Below are positions 18,070 through 27,700 of a stretch of 64,000 nucleotides of DNA, in pieces. Made by a program: the position numbers and the translations under genes. Each line of letters opens with the position of its first letter. The first letter of the stretch is position 1. Under the pieces are notes generated by a model that saw only the letters and a list, made by a program, of their open reading frames with translations, ran no database searches and was not told the origin of the DNA. Source of the stretch: Planctomycetaceae bacterium UBA2671 (GTDB taxonomy: Bacteria; Planctomycetota; Planctomycetia; Planctomycetales; Planctomycetaceae); assembly GCA_002359185.1 (NCBI GenBank), contig DEML01000009.1, forward strand, positions 67,891 through 131,890, given 5' to 3'.

Positions 18070-18514
18070 GATTGACTAAGAGAGAGAAAAGTTAAGATTG
18101 TACTTCGGTCTCGATAAAGTTGCGAAAAACTTCTCGAAACAATTGCAACTCCGACTCATATCAACGTATTCTTAACAAGAGTGTTCAATTCACGCTGGTT
18201 ATTCAAACCGGGTATTTTTCTGATAACTGTTTTGTCTGTTTTAAAGCTGGCGGAGTATTCTGCCAGTACAACCGATATTTAACATTATGAGTCTGTTTGG
18301 AGATGTCTCCGAAAAAGTGTGTTCCAATCCACAAACTCATTCGAGATCAACGGATTTGTTAGCATATATTGAACCGAGGGCTTTAACAGTCATCAATGGC
18401 ACGTTTTCGATTGCTGCTAACCGATCGTGAGAATCTGTTTTCTGCTCATTGAGCAGACAGTTAAATTTGTTTCAGTCTGGAAGTAAGCCTCGTATTCTCG
18501 AGGCCGCAACCAGA
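18070..18514. other. Divergent intergenic region without a gene
   Basis: 445 nt between the glycosyltransferase-like gene (minus) and the receptor kinase (plus). It should hold two divergent promoters, but none is unambiguous. TGGCACG at 18397-18403 resembles a sigma-54 -24 box, yet the matching TTGC is 3 nt too far, so it is not called. Confidence 0.4.
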
Positions 18515-21283
18515 ATGGATACGATACATATGAGCCCCTTAACAATGAACGCGTTTTCGGATGCCCTAAAAAAAAGTGGCTTGATGACCGATCAAGCCTT
18601 TCAGGCGCGAATAGCGGAGCTGGAATCTTCAGAAATTGATCTGAACGATTCCAAGGCAACTGCACGGGCATTCATCAACGCAGGAGATGTCACTTCCTGG
18701 CAAGCCGAGAAATTACTGGCTGGTAAACATAAAGGTTTCTTTCTCGGAAAATACAAACTGCTCCGTCTGCTGGGGCGAGGCGGGATGAGTGCCGTCTATC
18801 TGGCCGAGCATTCGGTTATGAAAAGACGCTGTGCCATTAAGGTGCTGCCCGCAAACCGTGTCGACGATTCTTCCTATCTCGGAAGATTTCATCTCGAAGC
18901 CCAGGCAGCTGCGGCTCTGGATGATCCCCATATTGTCCGTGCTTACGATGTCGATCAATTCAGCGATGGAAAATCGGTCGTTCATTTCCTGGTGATGGAA
19001 TACGTGGAAGGGCGAGACCTGCATCAGGTCATCATGCGGGAAGGTCCGCTGACCCCCATTGATGCAGCCGAATATGTGCGACAGGCTGCTATGGGCTTGC
19101 ATCATGCTCACGAATGCGGTCTGGTTCACCGTGATATCAAACCGGGCAACTTATTGCTCGATTTAAAAGGGACTGTCAAAATACTCGACATGGGGCTGGC
19201 TCGTTTCTTTGATGAGAGCGATGACAATTCCCTGACGATTCAGCACGATGAGCGGGTCTTAGGCACAGCCGACTTTCTCTCCCCCGAACAGGCGATTAAC
19301 AGTCATAATGTCGACCATCGAGCCGATATTTACAGTTTGGGCTGCACACTCTATTTCATGCTGACGAAGCATGCTCCGTTCGAGCAGGGGAGCCTCGCAC
19401 AACGACTCATGGCCCATCAAACTCAGGAGCCGCCGTCGGTCAATAAGTACCGACAGGATGTGCCTGAGAGTTTGCTGGTCATTCTGAATAAAATGATGGC
19501 GAAAAAGCCGGAGGACCGGCACGAGAATGCCGAGGCGGTTGCTCAGGATTTGAAAAACTGGATCGTCAATCATGCCGATCAGCAATGGTTGAATGATCAT
19601 GAACGCCAGTGGGATTCGCGACCGCATACCAATGCAAAACCCGCAGCTGCCGACAGTACCAACATCAATGTCCCCGCTGAGGTTGCCCCCACGACTGATG
19701 AATTTGGCGACTTCCTGACGATGATTGGCAGTGAGGAACCTGGCTCCGGACTCAAACCCGGCAGTGGTTCCGGTATGTTGAGTGGTTTCCCGGGTCGTAA
19801 ATCGGGAGTACAGAAAAAACAGACTTCCGAAAATGGATCGAGTGTCAATCCTGCAGAGATGCCTGTCGAAACCGGCTCAACACCGAAATCAAGTGGCCAT
19901 GTTGCAAAGACTCGAAATTCCTCGAAGGTTACGAAATCAAACAGTTCACTTATCAAGCGGGAATCGTCAATTAAACGAAAGTCCCGCTCGACTCTCCCGG
20001 CATCCATTCAAACGCTTCTGGATCAAGCAAAAGAAAAGCCCGCATTATATGGCGGTATTGCAGCTGCGATTCTGGCTCTAATCTTCGTTCCCATGTATCT
20101 GTTTTCCGGAGGAGATAAAAACAAGGAACCAGAACAGGCGAATGTACCGACAAAGAAGGATACAACAGAACCTGAAGATTCTGTACCGGAAATGACAGAA
20201 GAGGTTCCGATTGTCGGCGTGAATATGACAATCGGCGAAGGCGAGACTTTTAAAACCCTCAGCGAAGCCATCGAATATCTAAAGAAATATAATGACCCCC
20301 TCTCCTTCCAGGATGAACGCAAGATCATTCTCAAGCCTGGTGTTGAATATTCAGGTACCATCGAGATTCTCGAGCCTACGTTCCGATTTCCCAAGAAATT
20401 AAGGATCGTTTGCGAATCCGACTCGAAAGTTGTCTGGAAAGGCGATGGGACACAACCTCTGCTCAGGCTGGACAGTGTAGAAGGACTCGTGCTGGAAAAT
20501 ATTGAATTCGATGCCGCTGGCGCTCCAGTCGTCATTGAAGTTCAAGGCGCGTGCCCGGGCACAACGATTCGAAATTCACGAGTTATCAATTTCAATCAAA
20601 CCGGAATCGATCTGGCCGGCACAGCGGGATTATTCACTACGGTAGTGAAAGTTGAAAACTGCTCGTTCAACACATCAAACGCTTCTGCCAAAGGTATAGT
20701 GATTCGCCCTGGAGATGCGACCAGCGAAAGTCTGCAGTTGCTTCGCTGTCAGTTTGAAGGCCCATTTGCTACTGGGATCGAAATCCAATCCGATTTTGTT
20801 CGCTGGCTCGACATCAAAGAGTGTAAATTCCAGAAACTGGAACGAGGAATTTTTATTGATCCCGACAAGCCGACGCTGGTCTCACTTGCGATTGGCAACA
20901 ATACTTTCCATCAATGCGATCAGGCAATTGTGATGCGATCCGTTCCTTCTGCAACCAGCGAAGACATGATCATAACTCGCAATTTATTCATCGAGTCTCA
21001 GCAAGCCGATTTTTCGGTTCTGAATGGAGGAGACGCCAACGGTTTAACGGCTTCCCTGCGTGCGAATCCAGCCGGCGCTTCCTTCAATTGGACAACCCGC
21101 AGCAAACCCGAGACTGACAATTCTCCTACTATTTTCGCAGAGAATGCTCGATTCGATGTGAAAGATATTACCTTGAAAAATACCGATCCCGCTCAAGGTG
21201 ATTATCTCAAACCTGATCAGGGGAAAGGTCGTGTTGCCGGTGAAAGTGGCTTTAAACCTTATGTCGGTGCGGTTTCTCCGTAA
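18515..21283 (+). CDS. Membrane Ser/Thr protein kinase with extracytoplasmic beta-helix domain
   Basis: Receptor-type Hanks kinase of about 922 aa. The cytoplasmic kinase domain (about 78-350) has the Gly loop LLGRGGMSAVYLAE, catalytic Lys109 (CAIKVLP), HRD at 205-207 (LVHRDIKPGNLLL) and SPEQ; the DFG motif is DMG (225-227), a tolerated variant. A Ser/Lys-rich juxtamembrane linker and one helix at about 509-532 (YGGIAAAILALIFVPMYLF) follow. The outer part (about 570-915) looks like a right-handed parallel beta-helix (NosD/pectate-lyase-like repeats such as LVLENIEFDAAGAPVVIEV). A TTG at 18449 extends the frame; ATG 18515 is preferred but unproven (ATG 18530 also possible). A carbohydrate-sensing role is inference. 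Confidence 0.88.
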   Translation: MDTIHMSPLTMNAFSDALKKSGLMTDQAFQARIAELESSEIDLNDSKATARAFINAGDVTSWQAEKLLAGKHKGFFLGKYKLLRLLGRGGMSAVYLAEHSVMKRRCAIKVLPANRVDDSSYLGRFHLEAQAAAALDDPHIVRAYDVDQFSDGKSVVHFLVMEYVEGRDLHQVIMREGPLTPIDAAEYVRQAAMGLHHAHECGLVHRDIKPGNLLLDLKGTVKILDMGLARFFDESDDNSLTIQHDERVLGTADFLSPEQAINSHNVDHRADIYSLGCTLYFMLTKHAPFEQGSLAQRLMAHQTQEPPSVNKYRQDVPESLLVILNKMMAKKPEDRHENAEAVAQDLKNWIVNHADQQWLNDHERQWDSRPHTNAKPAAADSTNINVPAEVAPTTDEFGDFLTMIGSEEPGSGLKPGSGSGMLSGFPGRKSGVQKKQTSENGSSVNPAEMPVETGSTPKSSGHVAKTRNSSKVTKSNSSLIKRESSIKRKSRSTLPASIQTLLDQAKEKPALYGGIAAAILALIFVPMYLFSGGDKNKEPEQANVPTKKDTTEPEDSVPEMTEEVPIVGVNMTIGEGETFKTLSEAIEYLKKYNDPLSFQDERKIILKPGVEYSGTIEILEPTFRFPKKLRIVCESDSKVVWKGDGTQPLLRLDSVEGLVLENIEFDAAGAPVVIEVQGACPGTTIRNSRVINFNQTGIDLAGTAGLFTTVVKVENCSFNTSNASAKGIVIRPGDATSESLQLLRCQFEGPFATGIEIQSDFVRWLDIKECKFQKLERGIFIDPDKPTLVSLAIGNNTFHQCDQAIVMRSVPSATSEDMIITRNLFIESQQADFSVLNGGDANGLTASLRANPAGASFNWTTRSKPETDNSPTIFAENARFDVKDITLKNTDPAQGDYLKPDQGKGRVAGESGFKPYVGAVSP

Positions 21284-21297
21284 GTGAAGTCAGATAA

Positions 21298-22380
21298 TTA
21301 ACTGAGCGATTTCAAATCCAGCTCCAATGCTTCTAACAATTGCCGAAAGCGCTTTTGATGCTGCCCTTCTCCGGGACGGCCATTCGCGATAATGACTACA
21401 CTTCTTTCACGAACAGGATCCGCGAAAGCGATGGCACATTGTGAACCACCATGCCCGAAAGTTTTTGAAGAGCACTCGGTACCAAATCCATATGGGACAG
21501 TCTGAGGTCCATATTCGTTCGAATCGATAATGACTCCCAAGCCATAATCGACGATATGCTGCAAAGTTTGATCGACTCGCCCTTGACGGTGGCGTTGAAC
21601 CATCTGCTCAATCGAGGCTTGCGAAATCACCTGACCAAACTCCCCCTTCCCTTGCGAACGCAGCATATCAAAGAAGAGTCGCAAGTCGGCTGCCGGTCCC
21701 CGGAAACTTGAACCGGGAGAAGGACTCAAAGCTTTCATTCGTCCCAGCAAAGGACTCAACACCAGTTGACCTTTAACACGGTCATAAAGCAGAACCTCAT
21801 GGGCAGATGATGCATGCGTAGAATCGGCAATGCAGCGAGTCTGATTCATTCCCACGGGATCCAGAATCTCCTGCTGAATGAAGTCAACATACGATTGGCC
21901 GGAGCGCTGCTCGATCACACTTCCAAGCAGAAACCAACTGCTCGAGGGGAGATATGCAGCTGACTGATCCTCACTCCAGTTCTCAACAGGTTCGGAGTTG
22001 GCAATGGTCACCAGGATTTCCGGCCAGGAAGCTTGCGGCCAATTGACGGGAACTTCCCTCAACGACGAAGTGTGAGTCAATAATTGCCTAAGAGGAATTG
22101 AAGCATGATGTGACTCTTGAAATTGAGGCAGAATTTCTCCCAGCGTTTCGTCGATGGAAAGAGAGTTCTGTTCCTGGAGAATCAGTATGCCGACAGCAGT
22201 GATCGGTTTGGCAGCCGAGAGCCAGCACAGGGTATCATCTGCTTGTAAGGGCGTGTTTTGATCGATCGTCCCGAACGCTTCTTCGAAGTTTTGATCTTCG
22301 ACAGAAACACTCAGTTGAATGCCATAATGAAGATTCTTTGCGATCCCCTCTTCGACGACCTGATGAAAATGTTTGAACAT
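21298..22380 (-). CDS. Class C beta-lactamase-family serine hydrolase
   Basis: 360-aa penicillin-binding/beta-lactamase-related hydrolase (Pfam Beta-lactamase). The SxxK nucleophile motif is WLSAAKPITAVG near residues 53-64; the third motif appears as FGHGGSQCAIAF near 310-320. The usual YxN is less clear (AAYLPSSSWFLLG). No signal peptide is evident, so it is probably cytoplasmic and more like an esterase or D-aminopeptidase than a secreted beta-lactamase. It is convergent with the receptor kinase, whose stop is only 14 nt away. AAGG precedes the ATG. Confidence 0.87.
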   Translation of the reverse strand: MFKHFHQVVEEGIAKNLHYGIQLSVSVEDQNFEEAFGTIDQNTPLQADDTLCWLSAAKPITAVGILILQEQNSLSIDETLGEILPQFQESHHASIPLRQLLTHTSSLREVPVNWPQASWPEILVTIANSEPVENWSEDQSAAYLPSSSWFLLGSVIEQRSGQSYVDFIQQEILDPVGMNQTRCIADSTHASSAHEVLLYDRVKGQLVLSPLLGRMKALSPSPGSSFRGPAADLRLFFDMLRSQGKGEFGQVISQASIEQMVQRHRQGRVDQTLQHIVDYGLGVIIDSNEYGPQTVPYGFGTECSSKTFGHGGSQCAIAFADPVRERSVVIIANGRPGEGQHQKRFRQLLEALELDLKSLS

Positions 22381-22453
22381 CCCTGAACCTTAACTGTTAT
22401 GTAAAATCGCGATTTCGGAACGACTCACTTTTCCCAATCTGCCAGCAGGCATT

Positions 22454-22492
22454 AAAAAAAATGTCACTGCCGAAACGACCGGCAGTGACATT
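22454..22492 (-). terminator. Intrinsic terminator of the superoxide dismutase gene
   Basis: Perfect 13-bp stem (22460-22472 with 22480-22492; AATGTCACTGCCG and its complement) with a 7-nt loop, followed on the minus strand by a run of T. It lies 23 nt after the sod stop. Confidence 0.93.
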
Positions 22493-22514
22493 CATTAATT
22501 ATATTGATAATCAA

Positions 22515-23123
22515 TTACTTGGCGTCGGCATATCGTTTTGCCACGGCATCCCAGTCGACAACGTTCCAGAATGCAGAGACGTAGTCCGGACGGCGGTTCT
22601 GATAGTTCAGATAATAAGCGTGTTCCCAGACATCGAGCCCACAGATCGGAGTATGACCTTCTGATAAGGGTGTGTCCTGGTTCGGTGTGCTTTCCACCAC
22701 GAGTTCGCCATTGCTGACAGACAACCAGGCCCAGCCACTACCGAAACGTGTTGCTGCGGCATTGCTGAATTCAGTTTTGAAGGCATCGAATGAACCGAAT
22801 TTTTTATCGATCGCAGCGGCGAGATCGCCACTTGGAGTTCCGCCACCATTGGGACTCATAATGGTCCAGAACAGTGAGTGGTTCGCATGTCCGCCGCCAT
22901 TGTTGCGGACAGCTCCACGAATTGATTCAGGCACTGCACTCAGATCACTCATCAGATCTTCGATTGACTTGTTGGCCAGGTCAGAATGTCCCTCGAGCGC
23001 ATCATTCACCTTATTAATATAAGCCTGATGATGCTTTGTGTGATGGATTTCCATCGTTTTCGTATCAATGTGGGGCTCGAGTGCATCGTAGCCATACGGA
23101 AGTTCGGGTAATGAATAAGCCAT
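22515..23123 (-). CDS. sodA: Superoxide dismutase, Mn type
   Basis: 202-aa Fe/Mn superoxide dismutase that converts superoxide to hydrogen peroxide and oxygen. Metal ligands are His27 (MEIHHTKHHQAY), His82 (GGGHANHSLFW), Asp164 and His168 (LDVWEHAYYLNY). The Gly in GGGHANH and Gln in STPNQDTPL match the Mn-preferring pattern, so sodA is proposed, although metal cannot be proven from sequence. No signal peptide, so cytoplasmic. The ATG has AGGA upstream and a strong terminator follows; it is monocistronic and divergent from the ExbD operon. Confidence 0.95.
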   Translation of the reverse strand: MAYSLPELPYGYDALEPHIDTKTMEIHHTKHHQAYINKVNDALEGHSDLANKSIEDLMSDLSAVPESIRGAVRNNGGGHANHSLFWTIMSPNGGGTPSGDLAAAIDKKFGSFDAFKTEFSNAAATRFGSGWAWLSVSNGELVVESTPNQDTPLSEGHTPICGLDVWEHAYYLNYQNRRPDYVSAFWNVVDWDAVAKRYADAK

Positions 23124-23422
23124 TAGTTGTCCTTTCTCGACACGGTTTGTTAGTCACTATAGAATGTGATCTGAATCATATCCGTATGATTGCAGTCGAT
23201 TCATTCCTCATGGAACCATTTTACGTCATGGCAGATTCAAACATGGATTTTCTGCCATGACCTGTTTCAATTTTAGAAGGGTCTACAAACTTCACAAGGG
23301 CGATGGCACTGTTCGTTCGGACATTTTCAGAATCCCTTCAGAAATATTGCAGATCGATCCACTTCTCCTGCGTTTCTACAAACAAACATACGAATTTCAA
23401 TATTTCCTGATGCGATCTTAAT

Positions 23423-23872
23423 ATGAACTCAGGCTTTCTCAATTCTGAATTTCCCTCACGCAAACGCTTCGGAAACGAAGCCGATCTGGACATCACGCCC
23501 ATGATTGATGTGACCTTTCTGTTGCTGATTTTTTTCATGGTCACTTCGACAATGCAATCCGCTCCTGATGTGGAACTCCCAGTCGCTCATCACGGAACGG
23601 GTGTCAGTCGAAATGAAAATGTGATTGTTTCGGTGATCGATCCTGACGGAATTCCCATCCTCATGGCTGGGGATCCACCTGCTCCTGAGATGTCGATGGA
23701 AGAAATTGTTGAATACGCAAAGCAGCAAAGTGAAGCCGGGAAAACAGGAATTATTGTGAAAGCTTCTGGGACAATTCCATCAGGTTATATCAAACAATTG
23801 ACTCAGCGTTTGCAGGCCATCGGCGATGTGCGGTTCCATTATGCCGTCAGCGATCAGAAACAAGTGCAATGA
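23423..23872 (+). CDS. ExbD/TolR-family protein
   Basis: 149-aa biopolymer-transport protein. Short cytoplasmic N-terminus, then the diagnostic DLDITPMIDVTFLLLIFFMV transmembrane segment (about 23-42) with the proton-conducting Asp of the ExbD/TolR/MotB helix, and a periplasmic domain of about 105 residues ending in the GDVRFHYAV strand. ExbD normally forms a proton-driven motor with ExbB; no ExbB/TolQ gene is in the operon or window. It is followed after 53 nt by a second ExbD with an added zinc ribbon, suggesting heteromeric ExbD pairs. Confidence 0.93.
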   Translation: MNSGFLNSEFPSRKRFGNEADLDITPMIDVTFLLLIFFMVTSTMQSAPDVELPVAHHGTGVSRNENVIVSVIDPDGIPILMAGDPPAPEMSMEEIVEYAKQQSEAGKTGIIVKASGTIPSGYIKQLTQRLQAIGDVRFHYAVSDQKQVQ

Positions 23873-23925
23873 CAACTCTGTTTCAAATGAATCATCGTCT
23901 TAATTTACGAAATGACTGAGACCGA

Positions 23926-24639
23926 ATGCCGATAACGTTTCGTTGCCAGCAATGTCAGCAATTGATGAGCATCAGCAGGAAGAAAGCTGGTATGCTGACA
24001 ACCTGCCCGCGTTGCGGCAGCGAAACCCCAGTCCCCTTGCAGGAAGATGATGCTGAAGTTTCTTTAAAACCTGGCAACAAAGAGAGCTCTAACGAGAAAG
24101 AGATCACTCAAGGGCCTGAAGAATTTTCACTGAAGACTCCGAAGGATCAATCGGGAATTAAAACATTGGCGATTGCCGATAATTCCTGGGATGAGGAAGA
24201 AGAAGAGTTTCAACTGAGAAGGGCCAAAACGGAATTTGAGGAAATGGATCTGACACCGATGGTCGATGTCACCTTTCTTTTGCTGATATTTTTCATGGTG
24301 ACCGCTTCTTTTTCTATCGAAAAATCGATCGAAGTCCCTCCTCCGAATCCCGATCAGGAAGGCGCGTCTCAAACGATTCAACCGCTTGAAGAGTTGGAAA
24401 ATCAATCGATCCTTGTAGAAATCGATGCAGAAAACCGTTTCTTTATTGAATCCGAAGAAGTGCAGGATGTTCGGGAACTCCCTGCGATGCTGGCCGACGT
24501 CCGCTCGCGGGATTCGAAGAATGAGGTCATCATTACGGTTGATGAGCAATCGCATCATGAATCCATCGTCCAGGTAATCGATGCGGCACAGGAAATTGGA
24601 CTGCAGCGCATTCGCTGGGGTGTGATGTCAAATGAATAA
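23926..24639 (+). CDS. ExbD/TolR-family protein with N-terminal zinc ribbon
   Basis: 237-aa ExbD. The cytoplasmic N-terminus carries a zinc ribbon (ITFRCQQCQQLM and LTTCPRCGSETPV, CxxC at about 7-10 and 28-31) and an acidic linker of about 70 residues (DEEEEEF). The ExbD helix (MDLTPMVDVTFLLLIFFMV, about 106-125) and periplasmic domain (about 130-235, ending GLQRIRWGV) follow. The extra ribbon is absent from E. coli ExbD but recurs in planctomycetes. It is presumably co-transcribed with the ExbD upstream and the propeller protein downstream. Confidence 0.92.
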   Translation: MPITFRCQQCQQLMSISRKKAGMLTTCPRCGSETPVPLQEDDAEVSLKPGNKESSNEKEITQGPEEFSLKTPKDQSGIKTLAIADNSWDEEEEEFQLRRAKTEFEEMDLTPMVDVTFLLLIFFMVTASFSIEKSIEVPPPNPDQEGASQTIQPLEELENQSILVEIDAENRFFIESEEVQDVRELPAMLADVRSRDSKNEVIITVDEQSHHESIVQVIDAAQEIGLQRIRWGVMSNE

Positions 24640-24773
24640 GTTCTTTTCTACCCCGTTTTAAAACACATCGTGCAACCTGATGCAATATGTCTCTGAGGTA
24701 GAATGTTAACTCCTGTTTTGTATACAAGATAATTAAAGACGATTTTCAAAGACTGCGAAACTCTGCGATTGCC

Positions 24774-27700
24774 ATGGCTTATCTGGACATCTATCAAAAA
24801 AAGGCTCTCATCCGTCAACTTGAGTTGATGCGTAATGAACCGGTTACGATTGGACAACATTCCTCGAATGTAATCGTTATCGAAGATGACAATGTCGCGA
24901 CACTCTATGCCAGAATTCTCTGGAATAAGCGGGCAAACTGCTACGAGATATCCAGTGCGAGTGAAGATGATCTTGTCATTTCCGGTGAGAATCTGCGTAG
25001 TAAATTGTTGAGAAATCAAGATGAGATCGAGATTGCTGATTTCCGTCTGATCTTTTTTGATCGAGACCTGATCGAACTTGTCGATCCCTCCCCAAAGAAG
25101 ATTGAGGCTGTAAATGCTGTTCCGGAAAAGCAGAATCCGAAGCCCGACAAGTCTGTGCAACAGAGCACACACGAAAAAAAGAAGGATCAGGAACTTGTCA
25201 AACTCTCTCGTCCCAAACAAGTACAGGAAGAGGAATCGGTCAAAGCCTGGCTGACCCGTTCACGACGTCCAGGAGAACGCGAGGCCGCTCGTTCTCCACT
25301 GGTGACAACCTTGACGATCGTAGCCATTTTATTGTCACTGGCTGCTGGCGGTGTCTATTTGCTGATTGGACGACAGTCTGCTCAAATGGCCTATCAAGCT
25401 GCCAGAAACGATCGCGACCAGAAGAAGTTTTCTCAGGCGATACCCAAATACGAAAAGTTCTTAACGGATTTTCCAACTCATAAATTAGCAGACACCGCTC
25501 GGATCGAACGCGATCTTTCACAAATCGACAAGACCTTAACAGGTGCAGGAGCCGATTTGAATTCGTCGATTGAAGCGATCCGAAGCTTCGTTGAACGTCA
25601 CCGTTCCCGCGAGGATTTCCGGGACTGGTATCCTCTGCTGGCGACTTATTCCCGTCGCGTTTCTCTGGAAGGCTACCGTCAGGCGAGCCGCAAACATGAT
25701 CCTGAATTTGTCAAACTGGGAGATGAAGGCCGCCAGTTGTTCGGTCGATTCAAGGCCAACGATGGTTCCGATGCAGCCGAAGAGCAGGAAATTGCTCAGG
25801 GAAGACGTAACGCTCTGGCAGACCTGCTGGAGTTTGACGTTAAGCAGAAAAGTCTGGCTGAACTTGATCGAGCGTTGAATGATCAAAATTCCGCAGAGGC
25901 CTTTCATATTTTTAGAAATGCCGTCAATCGATATCCTGTTTTTTCAAAGCAGAACGAATTTATCTCGCGAATTCAACAAGCATTGAGTATTGAATTAAAG
26001 GGAGTCCAGCAAATCGATCAGGACCTGCAGACCTCCAGCGAAACTGAACAGAAGCCAGCAGAACAAAAGACCTACCTGATCGACCTTCAGTCCAATCGTC
26101 TCGATATTCAGGCAGATGGCAAACCGGTCTGGCTGGTATCTGACAATAACTGCTTTGCGGTCGAGAGGATGACAGGTCTACTGAAGTGGATCACTCAGGC
26201 AGGACGAGATCGAGCATTCGATCCCCTGGATCTTTCGGTTAAGTTTGATTGCTGGCTGGTTTCAACTCAGGCGAGTTATGGTTTATCACTTGTTCGCTGT
26301 AGCGATGGAGAAATTCTCTGGAAGACTCTTTTCAAATCACCAGTCACTGTCGAGCCGACAATTTCGGGAAGTGTGATCTATGTCGTAACCGAAGACCAGA
26401 GGCTGACCGCGATCGATGCTGATTCCGGTGAGTTGATGAAGTCTCTGGAATTCCGCCAGAAACTTTCTGCGCCCGTCGCGGAGTTGGATTCCCGCATGCT
26501 GTGCTGTGTGGGTTCTCAGGATGTCGTCTATCTGATCGACCGCCAAACATGGGAATGTGTGGAGGTGCGGTATTACGGTCAGGCTCCGCAGACGATCACA
26601 TCACGGCCACTCATCATTTCAAAGAAGGTACTGGTTGTAGAAAATGATCAATTACGAACTGGTCGCATTCGAGTTCTGGAGTTACTGGAGAAAGCGTGGG
26701 ATTTCAATGTTGTTCACGCTGAACGCCTGCCCGGACGAGCGCTCGGACATCCTGTGCTCTGGGGAGATCGATTATTTCTGGAGATGAATGGTCCGCAAAT
26801 CGCGGCCTGGCAACTTTCTGATGATCCAGGAGATGCTTTCCTGAAACGGATCACAAACGCAAGTATTCCATATTCCGCCGATGTCCGCTTGTACCTCAAA
26901 CCATTTGAAGGGGATCGGGTACTCATCGCGGGCGAAAATCTTCGCAGAATGACACTGCTCACCAATGCGTTCGCTCAAACAAAAACGTCGATCGAACTTG
27001 GTCATGCGACTCAGAGAATTCAAATGCAAGGCATTCATGCGTATGTTGCAGGAGTGAAAGACCCGGAAATTGGTTCACAGTTTTTCCACTACAATTCCCA
27101 GGAGGATGAAACCTACTGGCGAATGAATGTCTCCTGTGATCTTGTCGGTTTCCTGCCAACATCAGCAGAGACGAATTCAACGACAGGAGTCGATCAAGCC
27201 GGACGTATTTTTCAGTTGAACCGAAAGTCATCGGACCTGAACTCAACGACACAGCCAATCGAATCTCTTTTCAGCAATCGACCGCTGCAGCAATCTGGTC
27301 AAACTCAAATTCATTTTGTGAGGGACATCAGCACTGGACAGACCCTCGTGCTTTTCGGGAATGAAGTCAAACGGATCAATCCCCTGGGGCAAGTGGAACA
27401 TTCAGGTAAATTGTCGGAACTCTGCCTCTCAACACCAGCCATCAGTGGAGGAAATTTTCTCTGGGTTGGTCAAAAGGGAATCCATCTGACTTCGATGACC
27501 GATTTTCAGGATGTTGCCGATCCCTGGTTTACTGAAGTATCTGCTCAAGGCAAGCCTCCCAGGAATATTACACAGTTAATTTCACTTTCTGACGAACGGT
27601 TCATAGCGGTTGCCAACGATCAGTCCCTGATCGAACTGACCATCAAAGAAGATCCCCGCCGGCATCTGGCGGAGACGGGACGTTTTGATTGTGACGGGAA

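Noticed and set aside
18397..18416. Possible sigma-54 promoter upstream of the receptor kinase
   Set aside because: TGGCACG is present but TTGC is 3 nt too far away; the fixed GG-N10-GC spacing is not met.
23423..24639. TonB/Tol energy-transduction operon
   Set aside because: No TolQ/ExbB, TonB, TolB or Pal gene is adjacent; only ExbD-type proteins are present.
24648..25220. 190-aa open frame on the minus strand
   Set aside because: Antisense shadow of the FHA-like gene and its leader; no domain.
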